From Amia ocellicauda (lineage: Eukaryota > Chordata > Actinopteri > Amiiformes > Amiidae): 64,000 bases of DNA. Within the stretch, counting starts at the first letter, position 1, and each line of letters starts with the position of its first letter. Positions 39,697-53,345 of the stretch are shown piece after piece. The translations under genes were made by a program, and so were the position numbers. The notes beneath the pieces are model-generated. The model searched no databases, was not told where the DNA came from, and worked only from the letters and a program-made list of their open reading frames with translations. The stretch covers positions 50,114,318-50,178,317 of the forward strand of contig NC_089855.1 of NCBI RefSeq assembly GCF_036373705.1, given 5' to 3'.

Positions 39697-42600
39697 AAGG
39701 CAGAGTGGTATAATCAGTCTTCAACACTCTTTTATTGTACACCACCCTGAACCGTTTGTTTAGTGATCTATTTTCCAATGTGTACCCCTTTTTATTGCGA
39801 TAGATCTGATTTCCGGCTGTAATAATCTCGCGAGGAGGCGCGTCTTTCTCGGTTACAAAACTTTGTACCAGGGTCGTCAGAGACTTGATGTTAATGAGCT
39901 TGTTGTTACAATGGTTCAGAGTGAAACCCTTAACTTTCATACAGGTCTTACCCGCAGCCGTTCTGTATGCGTAAGTCTTAGGACCCCCTGAAACAAACTC
40001 CACTATGTGGTCCTGAGGATCTAGCTCGCTCGTTAACTCCCCAAGGTAGTCCCCGAGGGGAGGGACCCAATCCCCTGGCCTGGTGACAAAGATTACAGAG
40101 TCAGTATCATGATAGAGCGTGCGTTCCTGCAGCTGATCCATTAAGTTGTACAGTTCAAGCCGGGCGTAAGCCGTGGTAAAAACCGCTATGAAAACATTAA
40201 CGTTTCCCTGTTTGGTGGGGAAATCTTTAGGGGCCCTCCACTGGACCTGTGCCACGTGGTCATTTAAGAATTGAAAGTGTGATACTGCATGTTGTTTGAA
40301 AAAGATAAATTCTATAAACTGTTCAGGGGTTTTAATCAAGGTTGTGTTTAGACGGTTATTTCTTTCCCCAAACTTACCCCACAGACTGTTTAAAATCAGT
40401 TTGGACATTTGTCTCTTGGCGGGGTTTACAGTTATGTTCCCCGGCTCTAGACGGATCCCTTCCTTTTCAAAATATTGCTGAACGTACCGCTCTTTGGCAG
40501 CGGAGTCAACACACCATGAGGGATAGCCCGATGCCTCCTGTTTCCCTTTCAGATGGGTCATAATGTACTCAGCAAAAAGAGTATCAGATTTTTCAGAAAA
40601 ATGCCAAACCTCATACACCTTACCGACTCTGTAACCTTTCTCCACCGCCTTGTCAAGCTCAATGCTACACCAGACACCCGTCAGCGCTCTCTCGTCATCA
40701 CTGTGCAGACAAGAGGTATTTTGATTTTCAGTTTCCACACACGTTCTACACAGAGGGAACATCAATTTTCCCGAACACCTGTAAGGCAACACGGGTAGGA
40801 ACAGCTCACGAGGAGGGTACATGGTGACTTTGATCAAACCAAAGTACTGTCCGATTTCGAGAAAGTCACGATAAACAATGGTTGGATGCCCCACCGGGTA
40901 CATTTTGGTCTTGTTGACATAAGGGTACAGACTGGTGAAATCATAGTAATCTACTCTCTCACCCTCCTTTACCTCATAATGTAAACAGAGGGCGTTGGTA
41001 CGACCCCCAAATAACGCATCCCTGGGCTCTAGACGTTCAGGAAAGTCCAAGGTTTCCATAAACCGTTGTACCCCCACATCCTGTTGCTTCAGGGTCGTCC
41101 ACGCGTGTTCCCAAATCACCAGTACATTCAAACCATAGGTGTTTTTTAAAGTTTCAATTCGTTCCTGGAAATCATAGTACATATCACCGCAGAGTTTTTG
41201 TGTTACGGGGTTAAAGGTGTTTGGGTCGAAGCACTGAGGACAGCCATGGTAAATACAACCAGAAAACTCATAAGCGGTACGCCGCCCGGACACGTCGCTA
41301 AAACCGTCTAAGTAGTAAGGACCCATTTTGACTTCCCCTTGATTTAAAGCATGTCTGATGAAGATGTTATCCCGGGCACTCAGATATTCCAGCCACTGTA
41401 TGGAGACAGTCGAAAAGTTCTTTTGTCTAGCACGATAGTTGTCAGAAGTGGTGACCGCTGTAGTGTTTTTCTGCAAGAAATTGGATCGATACATTTTCAT
41501 GCAGAGAGACGCTATGGTCACACTTTGCAAAGGGTCGAGACCCGACGTGTTGATAACCTCGGTGCGGAAACGCAAACAGGCTTCTTTAAGGATCACCACA
41601 TCATTTTTACAATAAGCGGCCATCTCTTCTCGGAAATCAAAAACACCCCCCTTAACCGTATTGTACCATTTAAAGAATTCCTCCCTCTCATGAGACATCA
41701 TAGTATCAACCCCATAATAAGAGGCGGGCGGGTAGGACCCTCGATAATTTTGAGTGTCCTTAGTATTAAAAAAATGGCAGAACCAACCTTTCTTCTGAGC
41801 CTCAAAACCCAGAGCTTTAGGCAAAGCGCTCAATTTCATGGGGAGGAAATTTAACGAGTCTATGTAACGTTGGTTGAAAGCCTCGTCGGTGAAACACATG
41901 ATCTTGCTACCCTGAGCTATTATTTTTGGGGTCACCCCATTTTCCACCAGATACTTCATCAATATGTAAGAATCATAACCCTTAGCATTGTGGGCAATAA
42001 ATGTGTAATTGAGGTATTTTGGACCGCGATACCGCGTAAAGAAATCCCTGACACAACTCTCACCGCTAGCTGACCACTCACAATCCAACATGTCAATACA
42101 GTGTATATAATTAGCAACATGGACCCCGTTTTCTTGCCGGCATTCAAAATCAAAAAAGACATACCGGTTGTGCGGCGGCTCCTTTTTAACCGGCTGAATA
42201 AAGCACTGGTGTTCAGACCCCAGGGTTAAATCCGCATTACAGATCCTACATCTCGGTTCCAGACATTTGTGTGGTTTAACCTCATGAAAACGGTACTGGA
42301 GGCAACACTGCGGGCAATATTTAGTTTGATCACAATAACTCCGTTTTTTTAACCCCCTCAGCAGCGGCCCTCTGCACCTTATGTTCGGAAAAACAGAACG
42401 CGGAGAGACAAATCCTTAAGCAATCTTTACATCGGATGGTAGGGGCCAAACCCTTACGACATTGCGGATTGAAACAGACGTTACAGTAACCGTCACAGCG
42501 GTGCTTAAGCTTATCATTGAAGGCCTTATAACACCAATGACAAACATACGAACAACCCAAAAAAGCCGTCAAACTCTTTATTCCAAAGTAATGACTATCA

Positions 42601-43924
42601 CTTAGGAAGAGAAACAGTGTCTGTGTATGGGTTTCAGGATGTGTCTGAAATTTCACAAATACTTCCTTTACCTCACAACGGTACCACACAACAATTTTTA
42701 AAGACAACAACTCCTCAAACATGGCAATGTCTGAAAAGGCAACCATCTGTTGAGAGTTTAAGCCGGCCCTCTGATGAAGCATTAAAGCCTCTTGCATAGC
42801 TTGGGGTTCAGGCATGTCGGGGGTGAGTAGTTTTATTAAACTGTAAGCAAAACAGAGCTTATTGTCCCCATTGGAACTCACCACTAATTGCCTGAGCTTG
42901 TTCCTAATTATGTCGTTCTTCAAGCATTTCGACAGTCTTCTAAGCGCCCCACCCTCAGGGTTAGGAACCACATTCATTACCAGAGACAGACTTTCATCAG
43001 CTAAGATGGATGCGTTACTTTGCAATAACGCTTCGATTTTAGCCAGAAATTCATCAACATCTAAATTATCTCCACTCAGCATTACAGATAGGTTGCTAAA
43101 CAAATCATCCCCTCTGAGTTCTAACTGTACAACATCTCGAGGTCTGACCCTTTCAGCAACCTGTTCAAGCATGTTTTGCAAGGCCTCGTGTATGTTGACA
43201 AATATTTCTGCATAATTGTCACAATTTAAAAGTTCTGCAAAATTAAAACGCTGAATCATTTCAAAATTGTTATAGGCCGGTCTATCTATAATCACGGGAT
43301 CACTGGTACTTTTGGACACATCATCATTTTGAACAAAGCCTTCAACCCCTACATTCTCACAGAGCATGTCATCCACAGCCTTATCAGTCTCAGAACCCTC
43401 CACATTCCGAACACCCCCACCGCTGACATCTACAAAACCCCCTTTTTGAGGAGGCTCATTTAAAGCCTGTAAAAGTCCTTCAAAGATATCCACCCGGTTA
43501 ATGTCAAGACCCTCCTCTATAGTGACGGCTGCTTCTGCCGCCGTACTGTGTTCTAATTGTCTCAAATCATTTATAATAGGGGCAGAATTTGGTCGGGGTA
43601 GCGTCTCCAAAGCCTCCACCATTTCAAACAAATCGGGGTGAACTAGGGGTTGAACCTCTATAAGCGCTACCGTTGGGAGGTGGTTATTTAGATCATTGAC
43701 CATCTGTAACAGGTCGGGGTTCACGGTAAGTCTGGTAATTCACATTCTATCGGTGGTGATTGGGGGTTATTTAAATCATTTATCATTTGTAATAGTTCCT
43801 GGTTCATTGGGACATCAGAGGAGTTCACAACAGGGCCGAGGGTGTTCTCTCGGGAAGGTCTTTTTGGGGCCCTAACTTGTTCATAATCCTTTAGTTTGTG
43901 AGTTCTTTTACCAAGTCCGGACAT
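39686..43924 (-). pseudogene. POLB: Protein-primed DNA polymerase B, two frameshifts (E2)
   Basis: Carries the same one-base loss as E1 near 43725, plus an extra T in a T-run at 42344-42350 (seven T; six in E1). It lacks the E1 two-base deletion. Exonuclease and motifs A, B and C are all present in the open 3' part (39686-42091 and upstream). A handful of missense differences from E1 are scattered (for example FFKQH for FSKQH). Confidence 0.93.
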
Positions 43925-43987
43925 TTTTTTTATTTTTTATTTTTCCAACAACCCACAATAGTAAGGCGTTTTGTATCTATTAAAACA

Positions 43988-46023
43988 TTAAATACGGTAC
44001 AATTCGTTAGTAAGGGTATTAATAAGGGTGTTTTGGCTCTCTATCACAAGGTTTTGCCCCACTAACACAAGTCTTTGATTTAGTAACAAGGTATGTAGCA
44101 ACTCATGCCGACCTTCAGGAAGTAGCTCCGGGGGATGGTGTCCTGGCTCAGCTGCAAAGGATGGTCGCTCCGGTAAATCTCGGTCGAAGGAGGCAGGGAG
44201 CGAGCGTATACTCACGGACGGAGACCAAGAAGGCCTTTGCGGTGACACCCTGGCCAATCGCGGTGTACTGTTCAGCGTTTCTGTAGCCAAGAAACGGGGC
44301 TGGGGGGACGATGTTGAAACCAGTCCGTCGTTGGGTGGTGTGTCAACCCTGACTGACGGCGACCCCTGAGGTTGTTGGTTGCCTGTATTTGTTCCGCCCG
44401 ACAATGCGGCGGGCTGAATCTGGATTGTTGAATTACCCCCAGAAGGCTGTGGCCTGAGTAGATGTTGGGGGGTCTCCAAGACCACCGTGGGGGATCCTCT
44501 CGGTGATCTCTCCGGGGAAGATGTTTGATCCCACTTAGACGGGGTAATTGTCCTCAATAGCTCATCCACAGAATGACTATCCCAAGAGTCTTGGGAAGAA
44601 TAAAAATATACATTACATTTACATCTTTAAACGGCGACAGAAATCAAACTTAAAACAACATGTCCAGGACCTTCAAAACCTTTAGCTTTTTTAGACCTTT
44701 GAAAATAGGCTTAGACATTCACTACAATGCCTTATTATTTACAGACAATATATTTATTAGGACTTGATAATAAATGTAAAACAGAGAAGCCTCTGTAAAT
44801 AAACTGTTTCTTAAATGTAATATTGTTAATAAAACACTTTTTATACACACACACACCACATTTCATTTTTAAACGAACCTTCCAAGTGTAAACGCTTCCT
44901 GATCCCGGGACTTCCTGTTTCACAAACGTTTTCACGATCTGTTTAAATATTAAATACAATGAACACCTTCAAGCCTTTTCCTACAGCCACTTTAAAACAG
45001 AAGTATAATTGCGGGAGATAAGCCAAACAACTTACTAAAACCTTTCGGACAGCTTTACTTCCTAACCAGACGGTCGGGCAATCGGTCATTTCTAAACACA
45101 TGCCCCAGAAACAAGCCTAGACCTGTCCGGACTTCTAAAGATCTTTCCCAGAACCCCCAAGACCTACAGGAAATGGGCACCCCTCGCTTAAATATTAGCC
45201 CTCAACGGGCAAACAAAACCCTTTTAAAAACATTAAAGTTTGAAAGATCTTACTTACCTCCAAAGAATAATCGTTTCTTATGTTTTTCAGCTGGTTTAGC
45301 TTTTTGCACTTCTGTGAAGGTAAGAGACATGTTTAACCTTTAACCACCCCGCTTTATAAAAAGCTTTAACCTCTTACAAGCGGCAGATATATACTCACCG
45401 CTATCAGATACAGGGGCTGACGGCCTTTCAGATTCTTGAAAGGTTACGGTTCTCGAAGGTAAAACTAAACAAGCCCTCGATGTGGAAGGCCTTTCGTTGT
45501 CTCGAACCACGTTTCTTAATACTGTTAGAAAGGATATTTTTTAAAATTAACAAAACGGGCCTCAAACATCTTACAGAAACGTTATACAAACAAACAGGGG
45601 TTTAGTTCTTACCCGGTCGGCAGACAGCCTGTCTAGGGACAACCACTTCTCTTGGTTGATCCTCGGAGACATTAATCACAGGCCTTTCGATAGTTTCTGT
45701 GTAATTAAAGAGACCGCCATTAATATATATTAAAACGTTTTCATAACTCTAATGAGCCGCTTCAAAACACAACCACACACCCATACATAAGAACCCTTGA
45801 GCGCAAACACAAAAATCTTACCGTCGTTGTTCCAGATGATCTCCTCAGCGTTGGGAATTAACTCCTGTTGACTGGCTGAAAAATAATTTTACAGAACTTA
45901 AAACAGATGTTATAACCTTATTTACAATACATGCCCACAACCCGCTCTGAGTCAATGAAAATAATCTGAAGACTTACCTAAAAACTCGTTTAAATCAAAG
46001 TCGTTGATGTTGTTTCCGGACAT
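43988..46023 (-). CDS. Six-exon spliced gene (E2, 320 aa)
   Basis: Exons at 45978-46023, 45822-45875, 45613-45696, 45399-45521, 45258-45311 and 43988-44589, with the same splice sites, phases and open frame as E1. No difference was seen in any splice signal. Confidence 0.8.
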
Positions 46024-46088
46024 TGTTGATCTTTAGGCTTAAATCGAAAGGTCAGTATGAGTCTGTCGAGCTGAAGACCAGACCTTCA

Positions 46089-46096
46089 TACTTATA
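46089..46096 (-). promoter_or_regulatory. TATA box of the spliced gene (E2)
   Basis: TATAAGTA on minus, as in E1. Confidence 0.6.
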
Positions 46097-47006
46097 CTGA
46101 TGGCCGGATGCCGGATCTGCTTGTAAGGCATTGTTCTGGGCTGGCCTTTGTGCCGTCCTGTTACCAATTAACATATCAAAACCAACCAATAAAATGACCC
46201 TGCATCAATTTCAAATAGAAACCAAGATGGCGACGATCTCTCTCCTCTCTACTCTAAACTTTTATTAGAACCTTTTGGTCTCTCAAAAAAACATTTTTAA
46301 GCATCAAGACCTATAGTCAATAAACACTAAGAATATTTCAGGCCTTTATACACGCTAAAAAACAACCTGAGCCAAGAAAATAACTATAAAGATCTAAAAT
46401 AAGTAGCGCTTTTACAGTGATTTTTTTTTTTTTTAAATAGCGATGCTTTGTTTGGTATTAAACAAGTCACAAACTACTCAGAACAGCGTTTATCCCCACA
46501 AAAGAGATATCTGGGTTTATTTTACAAAGCTTATAAATTATATAGTTTAAAAGTATTCTGAATGTTTTGAGACCACACGCCATGCCTACGTTTGTCTGAG
46601 CCCACCCCCGTCCCCCGTGGTGTGAGTGATTTAGCCTTGAGTGTTGTGATCTATTTAGCATTGAGTGATCAGTTGTTTTTATTTTTTAAATGATTCCTTA
46701 TCATCAGGGATTGAGCCTGCTAAAATACCTTAAAAACATATCCTTATCTTAAGTCTAACTCTTATGAGCTTTAAGACCCTAGAATGTATTTAAGTAAAAC
46801 GAATGAACACATTATGTGTGAGATAAAATATAACCACAGCTTTTTTTTTTTTTTTTTTTTTTTTTACAAAAACAATTAACCTATACCCACAAACACCCAC
46901 ACACACACACACCCTCTTTTTTTAAATTTTATTTTTAATTAAATTTGAGGGGAGAGACAGAGCCATATACATTGGGGTTAACATAAGTACCCTATGCAAA
47001 ACAGGA
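46097..47006. other. Right subterminal non-coding region of E2
   Basis: Counterpart of 21253-22162; poly-T at about 46842-46865. No gene supported. Confidence 0.7.
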
Positions 47007-47300
47007 ATTGTTAGGACCTGTGACCATTACAGACAACAGAACTTGTTGATCTTATAAAATGATTGGGCGAGAGAGACAGAGAGAGAGAGACAGACAGAGA
47101 CAGAGACAGAGACAGTGTGAATATGATAAACGCACTATTCAAAATGGCATTGTTAAGACCTGGGACCATTACAGACAACAGAACTTGTTGATCTTATAAA
47201 ATGCTTGGGCGAGAGAGACAGAGAGAGAGAGACAGACAGAGACAGAGACAGAGACAGTGTGAATATGATAAACGCACTATTCAAAATGGCATTGTTAAGA
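47007..47300. repeat. Subterminal tandem repeats, E2 (homogenised)
   Basis: Units start at 47007, 47149 and 47291, so both full units are 142 bp and carry the same GA/CAGA tract. In E0 and E1 the first unit differs, suggesting gene conversion in E2. Confidence 0.8.
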
Positions 47301-47406
47301 CCTGGGCCCCTTACATGTATATTTAAAAAAGACCCCCAACCACTACAGGAAGAGCCGACCCATTCACACTCTACAGTTGACCAACAAGAACAACAAGAAC
47401 AACCGG

Positions 47407-47587
47407 TTATGGGTGGCCTTGTTGTTCAGGGTTTTAGGGGTGTACACTTTCTGACGGATATGACGTAGGAATAATTAAGGAAATAACTCTAAAATCACGC
47501 CCCCCAATTATGACGTAGGAATATTAATAAGCTTAGGGCATACGTCATAACAAAATAGGCCGCGCCCAAAAAACCCTACTATCTACT
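47407..47587 (-). repeat. Right terminal inverted repeat of E2
   Basis: Reverse complement of 30995-31175, followed by CCTGTG. Confidence 0.95.
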
Positions 47588-47883
47588 CCTGTGTGGTGCA
47601 TTTTCTCTCTCTCTATCTGTGATTAAATCCTTACTTATATACATATGTCCATGAACGTTTCTGGAGCTCATGTAAATCACATCACACGACGGGCCGTGAT
47701 CTTTTCGGTCACTTTGAAAGTTTTGCTCATGACAATCCTTTTCTATTGCGGCACAATGGCTGCCACCGAGGAAGGAAAGTCGTCCGCAGTTGGCTGCAAG
47801 CTTGCCTGAAGCGCAGGAAAGGACTTACTCGCGACGTGCCACTTAAAGACTGAAGAAGTGGGGGTCGGCCTCACCGAGAGCCC

Positions 47884-49790
47884 TGAGGATTAGCTCACGT
47901 GGTAGAGCGCTCGCTTAGCATTGTAGCGTTATGTTGGGTGTATTTGGATAAGAGCATTTGGGCTCTGAGCTGAAGCACTGATCTAAAGAAAACCTCTCCC
48001 CCCCAAAGTTATCAGATTCCCTTAGCTCATCAGCTTGGAACTGGTTTGCATCAAAGTGGCAGTTTTGGGGAGGATGGCACCAAGAAGAGGCCAAATAGTT
48101 TGGAATTCTGCTATGAGATGTCTGGAGAAAGGGGCCTGTAGGTGATAAAAACTCTTTGAAGTGGACGAGAGCCGAAATCCCGACATAGAGCTACGAACCC
48201 AGGCCAACCGGCATTTCCAAAAGATGGCATGGATTGACATCAGTCATAAATCAAGCCCCCCTCCAATAGGACACTGGGGGCTGAAACCGAAATCCAATCT
48301 CAAAAACTCAAGAACCAATCACCTCTTGATCTGACAGACTATAAGGAACAGCGGACAGTCTTTCTCGCTCTCTCTCACCTGAACCAGTAACTCGCTGCCA
48401 CAGCTCAACCTGTAGCTCTGTTGCCAGAACCGGAACCAGAAACCAACTAAGTCTTTGCCGGCAACAGAAGAGTTAAACTGGGAGAAGGAGATTGAGCCGT
48501 ACGAAGAATTCTTTTAAAGGACTTTATTAAATAAAGAACTTTACAGACTGCGCTGCCCGCCTGTGCCCACCTGATCAGTGGAGTTTTACAGCTGGACAAT
48601 TGACTAAGTCGACTGTATACGAAAGTGTCAGTCATTTAAATAGCTATTTGAGTCTTAAGAAACTTGACCCTTGGAACAAACACGGCCCTGCTTTCCTCAA
48701 AGACTTTGTCTTCAAATAAGTACGGTGAGAGACCCTGCTTGCCAAGAAGATTTTGTGCACAACCTTGGAGCCTTCAAACCAGTGGAAAATCTGTTTGGAA
48801 ACGACTCTACTTTCGCGAAACCCCAACTTCCAGGTGTATCGACTGAGTGGAAGTTCTTGGACAAAGCCGAACCGGACTGCCTTTGTTCCAAACCACACGG
48901 ACCTCGTGCCGTGTGCTGTTATCTGAGCCCGAAGCCAGAGAGGCCTCTCTGCGACGAAGTTCAGATAAGTTTAACAGTTTGGAGTTCATGATTCATGACA
49001 TTTGAGAAATCAATTAGAAATGTTAATCTGTGATTCATAACTCTAGAATGTGTAATATCATTTAGTTTTCTTAAATATAAATGTGTGTTGCATTAAACTG
49101 TTTTGCTGATAATTTTAGAAATAAAATCTGTCAACGCCGAGAAATATCTTCTCATTCCTGTTTAACTGTTTAGTCTGAAATTGACACAAGTTAATAGACA
49201 TTAGATTATTGGTGGCCCTGCCTATCCTTAATCATTGAATAATAATCAGTTAAGGGAAATTGTGGTAACAAGTAATGATAGGATCTTTCTCGGCACCTAA
49301 ACGTGAATGAGACTGATATATATGTAACGAGAAGTTACCTGACATAAATACTAACCTGCGTAGTTATTTAATGTCTGACTAATAATACTAACGAGAGACT
49401 CACCTTCGTCTTACTAACCGGTATTGTAGTCAATGTGTTTATAACCTTTTTTGTTTAACGATTTGTGTTATCATATGAGATCCCATGGTCTTTGTTTTGG
49501 TCACGGAAGTGATTTGTCTTCGATTTGTTGATCTAGAGTTGAATTGTAATTAGTTTTTCCCTTTTGTATAATTAGTGTAGTGCTACATTTAGTCTTTGTT
49601 TTGAATACATTTGACAATTTATATCTTTGGAATTGGTGTCTGCGTCCAATTATTACAGAAATTGAGTTCTACAAGATTCCAGGATTCGTGATCAGGTGAT
49701 ACTATAAATTCACTTCTTTAATTGAAATGTATAAGTGTACCTTACGCTACAGCATGCGAGAGGCAGCGGGATCGATGCCCGCATTCTCCA
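47884..49790 (+). pseudogene. Split tRNA-Ala gene, F2
   Basis: 5' half 47884-47921, 3' half 49752-49790, with the GCAT duplication. Confidence 0.88.
47922..49751. mobile_element. Probable solo LTR, F2
   Basis: 1,830 bp, same ends as the other three copies. Confidence 0.6.
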
Positions 49791-52047
49791 AGGCCTCAGG
49801 CGCTCGTGCCCCGGTTTCGGGGGAGAGTCGCTCACTTTTCTTGCCGCAGACACAGGCGCAAGGCATTGCCTGTTTGCCGTAAGGTTATCAGACACAACGC
49901 GCCGGCGACGGCTGCAGCATTAGCACGCCGGCTGGCCCTTCCGAAGTTCCCCAAAAACGACCGAGATGCCGCTTCGACGTCGTAACCCCAGGAACGACCG
50001 CAAAGGCACTCCAACTCTCAATCTTCCGATCCGAAGTCAGACCGAAGAGACTGTATGATGTTTTAGATTAAAGATAGTATGCAGACCGAGCAAGTTAGAT
50101 TTATCGAGCTAGCAAACAGCCATTGAGGCACCTGTTCGGGACGTACCCTGTAGAAATTCCTGTCAACGATAAAAGGATCAAACGGTGGAGAAAAAGCCCG
50201 CAGGATGTTTGTCAAAACTCTGTTTGTGGACTGAATGGCTTTCCCAGATTGGCAGGGACTGTTTTTGGTATTGACTGAGGGACAGTTGTAAAAGACAACC
50301 TCTCACCGGACCTCTGGCATACACCAAAGAAAGCCACCTCACCTCTCCCCCGGATCTCACAACAATAGCTATGATAACACTTGTCATAACTGATGTGTAG
50401 CATGAGTGTATTTCCCAGTTCTCTAGAAATACAATCTTGAACATATTTGTAAATGATTATATATATATATATATATGACATGTAGCACTGTTTTTTTATT
50501 ACTCCGTTTACCCCACAACTTAAAAAAAAAAACACAATCTTTTCTTTTTTCAGTTTATCTCCTTCATTTCAAGTAAACATGAAATCATCAAGTTTCGTAA
50601 CAAACAACACGGTCCTTTGTGTCTTTATGTCTTCGTGTATTTATGACAAAGCCTGCATTTCTTCTATTTTTTTTTGCATCCATCTTATCTATCAAAAAAA
50701 TAGATATATTTTACTCTGCACCTACAATTTTCTCAGTCATTTCCTTCCTAGTGATAGCACTACCTGGAATAAAATGTCATCATTGTACTGAAAATATTAC
50801 ACTTTTAACATAAGATCTTATGTAGTCCAATTAGTTAAAAAATCTTGATAGATTGATATGCCTATCTTAGTAAAACTAAATTAGACTAAAATAAAATATT
50901 CATAACTTTTTCTTTGAGTCTTCCTCTTTACTAAAAAGCCACACAAAAAAAAACACATACAGGTATCTATGATTTGTTGTGCATCCTGAGACATGTCAAA
51001 TTGCCCTTATATATGTGTTTCTCTTTTTCCACGGTACAATCTTCAATAACTTACTTAACTCGACTTATTTTACCTACCCATGTAACAAGTTCTTGCCTAC
51101 AAAAAAAGGACCCTCATGGCTTCATCTTGAAATCAGTTATTCATATATATATTGCTTAAATAACAGAAGAAGTTTATTTTTCTTCGTTAGCAATTTAAGC
51201 TTCATATAACATGGTGACTTCCGTTAACCTTTCGTAAAATCCCCATTTTATTTGTAGTCTTATTTACATGCACACTGTAGACTCATTCATTGTTTTTCCA
51301 CACGTTGACCTTTCTACTTCTGTGCAATCTGTTCTTGAACATGTAGGAGGATACAGAATTAGTTACAAAACAGTCTTGTGGAAAAAAACACACCTAAGGA
51401 ACTGCAAGAAGACTGCAATTCCAGGAGTAAAATAAAAACAACCAAATTACAAGACAGTCAGTTCTTCCCACATGTACATGTGTTATGCTTTATGTAAAGT
51501 TTTGTTGTTTTTGATTGCAGTTTCAGATTAGTAACACAATGAATATTAGACTACTATTTGATCATATATTTATTTTCTTTATATATATGGTGTTGAACTT
51601 ATTTTTTACTTGGTCTACTACATTGATAATGCAACTGATAACTGTCTGCTATAATAATAATCATAATAATAATAATATTAATAATAATACAAGACACTGC
51701 TCTGATTTGTATGTCGTTATTAGAGAAGCTGTTCATGTATGTCTATTTTAATTCATCATGCATGCTCACAAGTACTAGTAGATATAGTACTGTAATTACT
51801 TACACATTTTTTATTTTCTTCCAATTATTATTTATTATCTTTAAGCCTAATTATAACAATAATAATAATAATAATAATAATAATACAATTTTTAATGTAT
51901 GTAAAAAGCGGTACATTGTATTTTACCTTTTCTTAATAAGTGACTATTGTGAAATTATGACATTGTCCCAATATGTAGTGTGTATTCTGCATTTAATTTG
52001 ACTTTACAGAATTTTCAGAATTTGTCCATAACATGATTTTGAACAAA

Positions 52048-52086
<39 letters not shown>

Positions 52087-52095
52087 AATAATAAT

Positions 52096-52137
<42 letters not shown>

Positions 52138-52481
52138 CTATTTATTTAGTGTATATTTTGTATTACATTATTCTTATAATAGAATATATTATTTATTTCT
52201 TATTTCTAATGCCTTATGCACTCTATATAGTTAAAGGTTTAGATTCTCATTAATCTGTTGTTAAAACATCAATAACTGTAATTTTAAATATAATTCTGAA
52301 AGTATTGGTTACTTCCGTTCTCAGTCTTATTCTGGATTATGCACAATATTAAAAATACAATGCTTACAAAACATAGATGTTTACATGACATAACCTTCAG
52401 TATATATATATATATATATAAAATTTAAAATTGTAATATATTGTAGAGCCATTATTAATATATTTATTAATAATAATATGG

Positions 52482-52765
52482 AGACCAAGCAAAGTAAATG
52501 TATTATGCTAGCAACAACCACTTTGCAAGTTGTTCAGGGCATATCCTCTAGACATTCCTGTCAATAATACAAGGATCAAACAGGAGAGAGAGAGAGGACC
52601 CACAACTGTTTGTTAGAAGTCTGTTTGTGGATTTGAACTGTCTTTGTTAATGATTGATTGACAGTTGTTAAAATAAGATCTGTGGGATCGGACCTTTCCA
52701 ACTATATCAAAGGAAGACATCTGTTCTTTGGATCCCACACCTCTCCCGAGGAAGACTACCATGAA
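52482..52765 (+). repeat. Diverged copy of a dispersed repeat also in the tRNA units
   Basis: Aligns loosely with 3262-3540 of F0 in the same order (AGACCAAGCAA, CTAGCAA, CCTGTCAA, AAGGATCAAAC, GTCTGTTTGTGGA, GACAGTTGT, CTCTCCC). It lies outside the array and is much more diverged. Confidence 0.6.
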
Positions 52766-52939
52766 CATTACAGGGGCTAGAAATCTGACCTCAAGATAAC
52801 TGGGAAACCAGTGACTGTAAAATATTTGGACAATATTTTGCACAATGTTCAATATCTTTAAATATGACCAAAATAAATATTCATTGATTTTTCAGAAAAC
52901 TGTATTCTGTACAGGGTGGAAAAGCCTCTGAAGCTGCAT

Positions 52940-53345
52940 ACTACATTAAGTAGTCTACTAACTGTTTAACTTGCTTCTGAAACCTGGCATCTCTTAGCCT
53001 TCACAAGTACATCAATATTAGGTGTCAAATCCTGAACAGTTGCCAACTTCAGAATTTCATTTAAGTGCTTGTGTGTGAGCCTGGAACTCAGTTTTGTTTT
53101 ATTGATGCTCATTACAGAAAAAGCTTGCTCACAAAGGTACAGTAAGTAGTCCCAAACATGCACAAAACTTTTGCAGCTAGGGCTGCCAATTTATGGTACC
53201 CTGGTAAGAGATACTGATACAATGTGGATGTCCATGGGCAGATCAGAAGCCTTGACTGTGAATGGTGAGCACATTACTGAATTCTGTCTCAAGTTCGTCA
53301 AAGACCTGAAACCGTTGCGTTAACTCCCGAAGCAATCCAGTAATC
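52940..53345 (-). pseudogene. hAT-type transposase fragment (GTF2IRD2/ZBED-like C-terminus)
   Basis: On minus, 53163-52966 encodes a C-terminal hAT dimerisation-like stretch (LYLCEQAFSVMSINKTKLSS, then HLNEILKLATVQ and VLVKAKRCQVS). Upstream, about 53345-53250 reads LRELTQRFQVFDELETEF, another part of the same protein family, separated by decay. Short and broken. Confidence 0.7.

Larger units (their letters stand above)
30995..47587 (+). mobile_element. Polinton/Maverick (adintovirus-like) element E2
   Basis: 16,593 bp, flanked by CCTGTG (30989-30994, 47588-47593). Gene order and sequence match E1 at near identity, without the chimeric insertion. Private lesions: integrase nonsense, ATPase nonsense, one polymerase frameshift. 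It keeps gene B and the minor capsid gene whole. Confidence 0.96.
47588..50360. other. Truncated host tRNA-cluster unit F2 (end of array)
   Basis: Matches F0 from the target site to CCCCCGGATCTCAC, then changes abruptly to unrelated AT-rich DNA at 50361. The tRNA-Gln and tRNA-Glu genes are missing. 47594-47883 and 49791-50360 hold no gene. Confidence 0.85.

Noticed and set aside
1-47587. Three independent integrations at a hotspot
   Set aside because: The identical site, identical duplication and shared polymerase lesion fit duplication of one insertion far better.
50579-52001. Several 60-96-codon frames in AT-rich DNA
   Set aside because: Translate microsatellites and low-complexity Asn/Ile/Phe runs; no support as genes.
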